Made by a program: the position numbers and the translations under genes. DNA of 12,896 bases from JAJYIV01 sp964499955. GTDB taxonomy: Bacteria; Patescibacteriota; Patescibacteriia; UBA9934; GWF2-40-263. Position 1 is the stretch's first letter. Every line of letters starts with the position of its first letter. The stretch is from positions 1-12,896 of the forward strand of contig CAZCMI010000024.1 of the NCBI GenBank assembly GCA_964499955.1, written 5' to 3'. This document shows, one piece after another, positions 6,911 to 12,348 of the stretch. A model generated the notes under the pieces. The model saw only the letters and a list, made by a program, of their open reading frames with translations, was not told the origin of the DNA and did no database searches.

Positions 6911-9400
6911 ATGCGTACACGTTTTTGGCCGATACTCACCGGCGGCTTGATGGCCGTCAGTTGCTTCGGCGCACCATTGGCTGCCCGCGCGGCGGCTCCG
7001 TCCGTCTTCATCTCCGAAGTCGCCTGGGCGGGTTCGTCCCGCAGCCAGGCCGATGAGTGGATCGAATTCGCCCATGCCGGGAGCACGCCCGTTTCCCTCG
7101 CCGGTTGGACGCTGGAAGGCGCCCTGACCGGCGGCGAGACGTTCGCCTTCCCAGAGGATGCCGTCATTCAGCCCAGCGGCACCTACGTCCTTTCCAATTA
7201 CCAGGCCGGGCACGCCAATTCCGTCCTGGCGCAGCCCGCGGATTTCGTCACGACGGCCGTGTCCCTTTCCAACAGCCAGCTCGGCCTCGTTCTGCGCCTG
7301 CCGGACGGCACCGTCGTGGACCAAGCGGGTTCGGGAAGCGCGCCGCCCGCCGGTTCCTCCGCGTTGCCCGCCAGCATGATGCGCGTAAACGCCTCCCTGC
7401 CCGGCGAGGAGAAAGCCTCTTGGACGACGTCGGAACTCGCCGCGGGATTGCTCGCGGACGTGCCGGACATCGCCACGCCCGGGTTCCACGAACTGCCGGC
7501 GGACACAACACCAGAAGAGGTGCCTGCCGAGGAGCCAGCGGAAGAAGAGCGGCCGGGAGAAGATCCGGCGGACGTAACCGAAACCGTCGACGAGTCCGAA
7601 ACGGAAACGCCGCCCGAAGAACACGATGAAGTCACGGTCACCGTATGCAATCCGATTCCGGCGGCGGGCGGGGAAACGCCGCCTGCGGGGGAGACGCCGG
7701 AACCCACGACGACTGCCACGGAGGACGACGCACCCGCCATGCCGACCTATGCGCCCGGCACGTTGGTCATCAACGAACTGCTCCCCGACCCGGGTCCGGG
7801 CCTTGACGAATGGGTGGAAATCCGCAATCCGCACGCCGCGCCGATCCCGCTCGCGGGGTGGATGCTGCGGGACGCCAGCGGAAAAACGACCGCCCTGCCC
7901 GCACAAACCCTGGATGCCGGCGCGTTCATTCTCCTCTTCAACCCGGCGGGCAACTTGAACAACGACAAGGATACCATTGAATTGCTGGCGCCGAACGGGA
8001 GCGTGATCGACGTCGTTTCCTACGGCCTGACGGCGGAAACGAAGACGAAGCGCGGCTGGTCGCTGATCCGGCTTTCCGACGGCGATTGGGCGCGCACGGA
8101 CACGCCCACGCCCGGTGCGGCAAACGCGGCGGTACCGGAAGAAGCGGCCGATGAAAACACGCCCGCGCAGGAAACGGACGCGTCCCCTACGGATACGGAA
8201 GATCCGCCGGACCAGCCCGTTCCCGCAAGCGATGACACGCCGGCCGACGACGCAGCCACGGAAACCTCTTCCACGAACCAAGACGACGAACCCGCCGCAA
8301 TCGCCCTGCCCCGGTTCCGTCTGTCCGAGTTGTATCCGAACACGGGCGGGCAGGACCTGACGGACGAATTCATTGAAATCGTAAACGAGGGGGACGAACC
8401 CGCCGACCTGAAGGGATGGAAGATCGGCGACCTGTCCAAGACGGTCTATACACACGCCGTTTCCACCATCTTGGCGCCGGGCGAAGCCGTCGCCTTACCG
8501 CGTCCCACCACCAAGATCGCCCTGAACAACGAAGGCGACACCGTGCGGCTCATGGCGCCGGACAACACGACGGTGGACGAAGTCACCTACGGCAAGACGC
8601 AGAAGGAACTCGCCTATGCCAAGGGGCCGGACGGCTGGGCTTGGACCACCGCGCGCACACCGGACGAACCGAACGTCATCCAAGCGCCCGCGGGAAAAAC
8701 GACGGCGAAGGCCGCCGCCCCGGCCCCGGCACACCTAACCGTGGCGCAGATGCTGGAACGGGAGGACGGCCTGGCCGTGGCGTTTGAAGGCGTCGTGACG
8801 CTCGTGTCTTCCAGCAAAGTAGCCTACGTGCGCGACGCCACCGGCGGCATCCGCCTGGACGGCGCCAACGCGTTCACGTTCAAGGCCGGCGACCGCGTGT
8901 CGCTGACCGGCACCCTGGGCCAGGCCTATGGCGAACGCCGCATCCGCGTGGCCGCCAAAGACCTGCTGCAGGTACGCGAAACCGAAGCTGCCGCGGAAAC
9001 AGATGGCGCGCTTCTTCCCGCTGCCCCGCGCGCGACGGACGCCGCGTCCATCGCCGAGGAGGATGTCGGCGACCTCGTCGCCTTCGAAGGATTCCTCGTG
9101 GCGAAAAGCGGGGCGTCCCTGCGCGTGGAAGCCGACGGCGTGGAATACGCGGTACGCATGGGCGCCGGCATGAGTTCCGCCGGCATCAAGGTCGGCAGCC
9201 GCGTGCGCGTGTCCGGCACCGCCGTGCTGCGCGACGGCATGCCCGCGTTGGTCGGCTCGTCCATTGAATTGGCGCCGGAGGAACCGGCGGAAGCCGACGT
9301 CGAACCTTCCGCCCCCACGCACGACGCCGAAACGGGCGCCCTGTTGTCCCTGCTGCAGTCCCTTCTTGCTCTTGTCCGCCGTTTGATCGGCCTCGTCTAA
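6911..9400 (+). CDS. Secreted protein with three lamin-tail domains and OB-folds
   Basis: An 829-aa exported protein. Residues 1-28 are a signal peptide (basic MRTR, hydrophobic core, likely cleavage after ARA). Three lamin-tail domains (LTD, an Ig-like beta fold found in bacterial extracellular proteins) follow: about 31-185 (FISEVAWAGS, DEWIEF, LAGWTL), about 278-405 (LVINELLPDPG, DEWVEIRNP, LAGWMLRD) and about 466-593 (FRLSELYPNTGG, DEFIEIVNEG, LKGWKIGD). The domains are joined by Glu/Pro/Thr-rich linkers (186-275, 405-465). Residues about 609-690 (VAFEGVVTLV...GDRVSLTGTLG) and 713-790 (VAFEGFLV...GSRVRVSGTAV) look like two OB-folds of the YhcR/nucleic-acid-binding type. The C-terminus is a short amphipathic helix. 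LTDs often accompany surface nucleases, but no catalytic domain is seen here. There is no SD (CATCCACGTAC-ATG). Two tiny genes follow. Confidence 0.88.
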   Translation: MRTRFWPILTGGLMAVSCFGAPLAARAAAPSVFISEVAWAGSSRSQADEWIEFAHAGSTPVSLAGWTLEGALTGGETFAFPEDAVIQPSGTYVLSNYQAGHANSVLAQPADFVTTAVSLSNSQLGLVLRLPDGTVVDQAGSGSAPPAGSSALPASMMRVNASLPGEEKASWTTSELAAGLLADVPDIATPGFHELPADTTPEEVPAEEPAEEERPGEDPADVTETVDESETETPPEEHDEVTVTVCNPIPAAGGETPPAGETPEPTTTATEDDAPAMPTYAPGTLVINELLPDPGPGLDEWVEIRNPHAAPIPLAGWMLRDASGKTTALPAQTLDAGAFILLFNPAGNLNNDKDTIELLAPNGSVIDVVSYGLTAETKTKRGWSLIRLSDGDWARTDTPTPGAANAAVPEEAADENTPAQETDASPTDTEDPPDQPVPASDDTPADDAATETSSTNQDDEPAAIALPRFRLSELYPNTGGQDLTDEFIEIVNEGDEPADLKGWKIGDLSKTVYTHAVSTILAPGEAVALPRPTTKIALNNEGDTVRLMAPDNTTVDEVTYGKTQKELAYAKGPDGWAWTTARTPDEPNVIQAPAGKTTAKAAAPAPAHLTVAQMLEREDGLAVAFEGVVTLVSSSKVAYVRDATGGIRLDGANAFTFKAGDRVSLTGTLGQAYGERRIRVAAKDLLQVRETEAAAETDGALLPAAPRATDAASIAEEDVGDLVAFEGFLVAKSGASLRVEADGVEYAVRMGAGMSSAGIKVGSRVRVSGTAVLRDGMPALVGSSIELAPEEPAEADVEPSAPTHDAETGALLSLLQSLLALVRRLIGLV

Positions 9401-9401
9401 T

Positions 9402-9578
9402 ATGTCCCGCGTTGTGCTGTCCACCACGTACGTACGGGAAGAAATCGAACGCAAGGCCTACGCCTACGGCGTCTCGCCGTTCATCGCCTCCTTGCTTGGG
9501 GAACACGCGGCCTGCCTGTTGCGCGAAGCGGCCGCCGAGCAGAACGCCGTCCAACTTCAAGCCGCTGCCGCCGCCTAA
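9402..9578 (+). CDS. Small protein, 58 aa, possible ribbon-helix-helix fold
   Basis: A short ORF starts one base after the lamin-tail gene stop (TAA-T-ATG), which suggests translational coupling. The product opens with a possible beta strand (MSRVVLSTTY), then a helix (VREEIERKAYAYG), a turn (VSPF) and a second helix (IASLLGEHAACLLREAAAE), ending in an Ala tail. This layout resembles ribbon-helix-helix DNA-binding proteins, but at this length that is only a suggestion. I do not recognise the family. It has no signal peptide, although its neighbour is exported. Confidence 0.65.
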   Translation: MSRVVLSTTYVREEIERKAYAYGVSPFIASLLGEHAACLLREAAAEQNAVQLQAAAAA

Positions 9579-9599
9579 TCCGTTTCACTGCTTCACGCT

Positions 9600-9860
9600 A
9601 TGTCCGAACAAACCACCGCCAACCGCTGGTACGCCCTGCTCGCCACCGAGGCCAACACCCTGTCCGAAGAACTCGGCTTGGACGATTTCGGCACGCAGAA
9701 ATTGCGCGAATTCGTTTTCCAAAAAGCCAAGGAACAGTACCGGGCGGGCAACCGCTCCGGCATCCGCTGGGCGCGCTTGAACCCGTCGCCGGGAGGATTC
9801 ACCGCCGCCCCGCCACAGGCCGAGGCCCCGGCGATGGCCGCCGCTCCCGCAGGCGCCTAA
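9600..9860 (+). CDS. Small conserved-looking protein, 86 aa, unknown function
   Basis: I do not recognise this family. Residues 8-60 look like a compact helical domain rich in aromatic and charged residues (NRWYALLATEANTLSEELG; KLREFVFQKAKEQYRAG; GIRWARL). The tail from 61 on is Pro/Ala-rich and probably disordered. The start ATG at 9600 follows TTCACGCT with no SD, 21 nt after the 58-aa gene, so all three genes from 6911 may be one operon. A strong hairpin follows at 9873. No signal peptide and no membrane segment are seen. Confidence 0.7.
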   Translation: MSEQTTANRWYALLATEANTLSEELGLDDFGTQKLREFVFQKAKEQYRAGNRSGIRWARLNPSPGGFTAAPPQAEAPAMAAAPAGA

Positions 9861-9872
9861 GTTCTAACACAA

Positions 9873-9905
9873 AACCGGCCTCCGCCGTCCAAGCGGGGGC
9901 CGGTT
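9873..9905. terminator. Terminator between convergent genes
   Basis: AACCGGCCTCCGC (9873-9885) pairs with GCGGGGGCCGGTT (9893-9905), 13 bp around loop CGTCCAA. On the minus strand the stem is followed by TTTTGTGTT, a typical U tract, so it fits best as the terminator of the minus-strand gene ending at 9910. On the plus strand the T-G pair makes the stem complete, but only two T follow. Confidence 0.8.
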
Positions 9906-9909
9906 ATCC

Positions 9910-10878
9910 CTACGCGGGAAGTTTGTGGTTGATGCCCCATTTGGGCGGGAAAAACAGCCGCAACGGCGCGGCGGCGGGTCTGAATGTCGCTTTGATGCGG
10001 GTGCGGCCGCTCGCCAGGTGCGGTGCCGCCTCGCGGCAATACTTGTCGACTTCGCAAAATAATCCCTGCGCGTCGATCGCGTGGAGTGGCCGGCCCCACA
10101 AACCGCCGAAGGGCAGGTCCAGCCGCGCGAATTCCTCTTCCTGCCGTTCGACCATCCAGTGGATCGCTTCATCCGGCGCATAATCCCCCAAATCCAAAAA
10201 CACCTTCTTCAACCCGCGTTTGGCGCCCGGCCCGGGCTGCGTGAATGCGTTTTCGGAAAAATCGACCAGCGCCGAATAATTGAGATCGACGGCGACCTGA
10301 TACGCCATAAAATCCCCGACGAGCGGATAGGCGTGCAGCAGGTCGTAAATCTCGCGCAGCGACGTGGCCGCGAGCAAGCGCGCGCCCAGGCGGTCTTTCA
10401 CGAACATGTGGCGGAACAATTCCACGTGGTTGCGGTGCTTGCTCGGCTGGCGGTAGGCGTCGGCGGCGCACAGGATGAACGCGCCGGTATACAGGCCGCC
10501 GTTTTCTTCCTTGGCGCGTTCGAGCGCGCGCAAAAACGCGCCGGAAGCGAGGTCTGCGATGCACGGTGCGCGGCCAAGCGAGGCACGCACGCTCTCCCAC
10601 GTCTCCACCCGGCTGAAGAACCGGAAGGCGAGGATTTGGAACAGGCGGTCCTCCGGTTCCGACGGCTCGGGGGCGTAGGCCACGTGGCGGATCAGATATT
10701 GCGACACGCGGTCCGCCGCACGGAACACGTTGCAGAACTTGTAACGCTGCAAGATCGGGTCGTCCGTCCACGGCCCCGGCTTACCGGCCACGCGGGCACA
10801 GAACACCTGTTGCCGTTCCGACGCAAAACGCCAATACGTTTCATAGATACCGGGCCGCGGCACGGGTGGGCGTTTCAT
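9910..10878 (-). CDS. 5-hmdU DNA kinase helical-domain / aGPT-pyrophosphorylase-like protein
   Basis: A 322-aa protein that I recognise as the all-helical family predicted as alpha-glutamyl/putrescinyl-thymine pyrophosphorylase and later named the 5-hmdU DNA kinase helical domain. It is known mainly from phages that hypermodify thymine through 5-hydroxymethyl-dU. Seen: YWRFASERQQVF (15-26), PWTDDPILQRYKFCNVFRAA (37-56) then DRVSQYLI, ETWESV (92-97), AYQVAVDLNYSALVDFSE (192-209), QPGPGAKRGLKKVF (214-227), IHWMVERQ (239-246), AIDAQGLFCEVDKY (267-280) and the closing PPKWGINHKLP (311-321). All blocks are in family order, so the domain is complete and probably intact. No P-loop kinase domain is fused or adjacent. 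Start: ATG at 10878 behind CCATTCCTCCAT; the frame is open to 11490, but that part crosses the SemiSWEET gene and tRNA-Gly. The role in this organism is unknown. Confidence 0.78.
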   Translation of the reverse strand: MKRPPVPRPGIYETYWRFASERQQVFCARVAGKPGPWTDDPILQRYKFCNVFRAADRVSQYLIRHVAYAPEPSEPEDRLFQILAFRFFSRVETWESVRASLGRAPCIADLASGAFLRALERAKEENGGLYTGAFILCAADAYRQPSKHRNHVELFRHMFVKDRLGARLLAATSLREIYDLLHAYPLVGDFMAYQVAVDLNYSALVDFSENAFTQPGPGAKRGLKKVFLDLGDYAPDEAIHWMVERQEEEFARLDLPFGGLWGRPLHAIDAQGLFCEVDKYCREAAPHLASGRTRIKATFRPAAAPLRLFFPPKWGINHKLPA

Positions 10879-10943
10879 ATGGAGGAATGGTATCCAAGAA
10901 CAATTGTTTCTTCCATGGGTGGCCTGCGAACCAATCTGACCCG

Positions 10944-11240
10944 TTAGTGACGCCAGAAGATGAGGAGGACGATGCCGCTTGCCGCCAGGCCGTTCAACGT
11001 CGACGAAACGACGAGCGGCGGCGCACGGCGGTGGATGCCGTACGCGAGCCAAATGCAGCTGTTGAGGGCGATAAGGGAAAACGACGTCGGAGACAGCCCG
11101 TCCGGCGCCTGCCCGCGGAGCAGCGTGAACAGCTGCGGGAAGAGGGCGACGGCGGAAATCACGCTGTTCACCCCGGCCAGCCGGTCGATGAAATGGTGAT
11201 GCCGCACGTTGTTGAGCAGGCGCGGAAGACGCGGGAACAT
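10944..11240 (-). CDS. SemiSWEET / PQ-loop membrane protein
   Basis: A 98-aa integral membrane protein with three helices (about 21-41, 52-70 and 75-96), the size and shape of bacterial SemiSWEETs, which form dimers and move sugars across the membrane. Seen: the Pro-Gln motif in LFPQLFTLLR (33-42) in helix 1, followed by DGLSPTSF (47-54), a signature of this family, and a hydrophobic helix 3 with a central Asn (TLNGLAASG). The start at 11240 is chosen because homology begins there and the pyrimidine leader CCATCCCCTCT resembles its neighbours; the frame open to 11366 runs into tRNA-Gly. The 65-nt gap to the downstream minus-strand gene shows no terminator, so both may share a message. Confidence 0.85.
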   Translation of the reverse strand: MFPRLPRLLNNVRHHHFIDRLAGVNSVISAVALFPQLFTLLRGQAPDGLSPTSFSLIALNSCIWLAYGIHRRAPPLVVSSTLNGLAASGIVLLIFWRH

Positions 11241-11262
11241 AGAGGGGATGGTCTTGCCAGGC

Positions 11263-11292
11263 AGTGTAGCAAATCCGGGATCGGCAAAACAA
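11263..11292 (-). promoter_or_regulatory. Possible promoter of the SemiSWEET gene
   Basis: On the minus strand TTGTTT (11287-11292) and TACACT (11263-11268) are 18 nt apart. The start would be near 11256, about 16 nt before the ATG. The -35 overlaps the U tract of the terminator behind tRNA-Gly. The -10 is identical to that of the tRNA-Gly promoter. Confidence 0.5.
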
Positions 11293-11322
11293 AAATCCCC
11301 CCCACGTTTGAGGGGGATTTTT
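11291..11322. terminator. Terminator of tRNA-Gly
   Basis: AAAAATCCCCC (11291-11301) pairs with GGGGGATTTTT (11312-11322). On the minus strand the stem is followed by GTTTTG. It begins at the last base of the encoded CCA of tRNA-Gly, so processing and termination are packed together. The stem is symmetric and could act on both strands. Confidence 0.88.
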
Positions 11323-11396
11323 GGAGCGGGAAACGGGGATCGAACCCGCGACCTTCTCGTTGGCAACGAGACGCTCTACCACTGAGCTATTCCCGC
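11322..11396 (-). tRNA. tRNA-Gly (anticodon GCC)
   Basis: A 75-nt tRNA with encoded CCA. Acceptor GCGGGAA pairs with TTCCCGC, the D arm contains AGCTCAGTGGTAGAGC, anticodon stem TCTCG/CGAGA holds loop TTGCCAA (anticodon GCC, complement of 11362-11364), and the T arm is GCGGG-TTCGATC-CCCGT. It decodes GGC and GGU glycine codons. Confidence 0.97.
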
Positions 11397-11416
11397 AAGA
11401 CAAATTGCGTGGCCGC

Positions 11417-11445
11417 AGTGTAACACCGGGTCCGGAGGATGGCAA
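11417..11445 (-). promoter_or_regulatory. Promoter of tRNA-Gly
   Basis: On the minus strand TTGCCA (11440-11445), 17-nt spacer, TACACT (11417-11422). The predicted start near 11410 is about 14 nt before the tRNA. It is divergent from the tRNA-Leu(UAA) promoter, about 45 nt away. Confidence 0.75.
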
Positions 11446-11489
11446 GGGTTTTGGCAGGCGGTCCGCGCGGGGAACCAGGCGCGCGGCCA

Positions 11490-11518
11490 TTGAAAAACCG
11501 CCGCGCGTGCGCTACCGT
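11490..11518 (+). promoter_or_regulatory. Promoter of tRNA-Leu(UAA)
   Basis: TTGAAA (11490-11495), 17-nt spacer, TACCGT (11513-11518). The start near 11525 is only about 3 nt before the mature tRNA. It uses the same -35 and spacing as the tRNA-Leu(UAG) promoter at 3819. Confidence 0.72.
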
Positions 11519-11527
11519 CAGGCGCAT

Positions 11528-11614
11528 GGGCAGGTGGCGGAGCCGGTATACGCGGGGGACTTAAAATCCCCTGGCCGCAAGGCCTCGTGGGTTCGAGTCC
11601 CACCCTGCCCACCA
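11528..11614 (+). tRNA. tRNA-Leu (anticodon UAA)
   Basis: A class II tRNA of 87 nt with encoded CCA. Acceptor GGGCAGG pairs with CCTGCCC, anticodon stem GGGGA/TCCCC holds loop CTTAAAA with anticodon TAA (11562-11564), the long variable arm is TGGCC-GCAA-GGCCT-like, and the T arm is GTGGG-TTCGAGT-CCCAC. It reads UUA and UUG leucine codons. A terminator follows 33 nt downstream. Confidence 0.97.
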
Positions 11615-11646
11615 ATCGTAAACATTATTTCCCGCGGTGCGACCGC

Positions 11647-11676
11647 AAAAACGGAGCCCAACAGGGTTCCGTTTTT
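11647..11676 (+). terminator. Terminator after tRNA-Leu(UAA), just before vanZ-like gene
   Basis: AAAAACGGAGCCC (11647-11659) pairs with GGGTTCCGTTTTT (11664-11676) around AACA. One pair is G-U on the plus RNA and a mismatch on the minus strand, so it acts on plus transcripts. The T run is part of the stem. It ends 16 nt before the VanZ-like ATG. Confidence 0.82.
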
Positions 11677-11692
11677 GAACTGATCCGTTCCC

Positions 11693-12247
11693 ATGCGCAT
11701 CTTCGCCTCCTACCTGGAGACCGCCGTCTTCCTTGGCCTGGCCGCGTTGGCCCTGTACGTTCCTGCCGCCCTGCTTATCCGCCGGGTCCGGGGGAAAGGC
11801 CTTCCGTGGCACCGGCACGCCGTCTTCTTCTTTCTTGTTGCGACGGTGGGAATCATCTTCTTCGCCACCATCGGCTCCTCGGTATTCCGAGGCATACCGG
11901 CCCCCATGTATCGCCTTCCGCCCAACCTGATTCCGTTCATGTGGATCGGGGATATCGGACGGGTCGGAGCGGAACGGGCGGTGACGCAATGGATCTCCAA
12001 CGTTCTTCTGTTTCTTCCTCTCGGCCTGTTGCTTCCCTTGGCCATCCGCTCATGCCGGCGTTTGCCGCGCCTGCTGGCCCTTGTCGGCGCGGGCGTGCTC
12101 ATCATCGAATGTTTCCAATGGTTCATCGGGCGCTCGGCGGACATCGACGACCTGATCGCCAACCTTCTGGGAACGGCTCTGGGATACGGTCTTTTCGTCC
12201 TCGCCCGCCGCGCATTCCAACATCGCCCCTGGTGGGACAGGGTGTAG
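11693..12247 (+). CDS. VanZ-like family membrane protein
   Basis: A 184-aa integral membrane protein of the VanZ-like family. VanZ itself gives low teicoplanin resistance; most relatives have no assigned role. Five helices are visible: about 8-31, 43-63, 102-120, 126-144 and 154-172. Family motifs seen: NLIPF (78-82), SNVLLFLPLGLLLP (102-115), IIECFQWFIGRSADIDDLIANLLG (137-160) with the typical E-Q-R-DxDD charged residues, and the GxxxGYGLF end. The start ATG at 11693 is behind CCGTTCCC with no SD. No promoter fits between the terminator hairpin and the ATG, so expression would come from readthrough of the tRNA-Leu transcript or an undetected promoter. Confidence 0.9.
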   Translation: MRIFASYLETAVFLGLAALALYVPAALLIRRVRGKGLPWHRHAVFFFLVATVGIIFFATIGSSVFRGIPAPMYRLPPNLIPFMWIGDIGRVGAERAVTQWISNVLLFLPLGLLLPLAIRSCRRLPRLLALVGAGVLIIECFQWFIGRSADIDDLIANLLGTALGYGLFVLARRAFQHRPWWDRV

Positions 12248-12307
12248 GAAACAGGTGTCGTTCGTAAAAAACACCCACCATCCACAAGACCTGCGAGGAC
12301 GGTCGTG

Positions 12308-12313
12308 TACAAT
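12308..12313 (+). promoter_or_regulatory. -10 element upstream of tdk
   Basis: TACAAT lies 35 nt before the tdk start codon, placing a transcript start near 12320. No good -35 is seen 16-18 nt upstream, so this promoter may be weak or use an activator. Confidence 0.45.
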
Positions 12314-12348
12314 GGGCCGGGCTTTATGCAAACACGAAGGAGGTGCAC

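Noticed and set aside
6848..8455. A 535-codon minus-strand frame
   Set aside because: It is antisense to the lamin-tail gene with an Arg/Gly/Val-rich product typical of high-GC shadows and no domains.
10896..10912. Imperfect palindrome around AACAATTGTT upstream of the 5-hmdU-kinase-like gene
   Set aside because: It could be an operator, but the arms are AT-rich and short, there is no T run for a terminator, and no second copy was found.
10081..10947. A 288-codon plus-strand frame
   Set aside because: It is antisense to the 5-hmdU-kinase-like gene, which carries a full series of conserved blocks.
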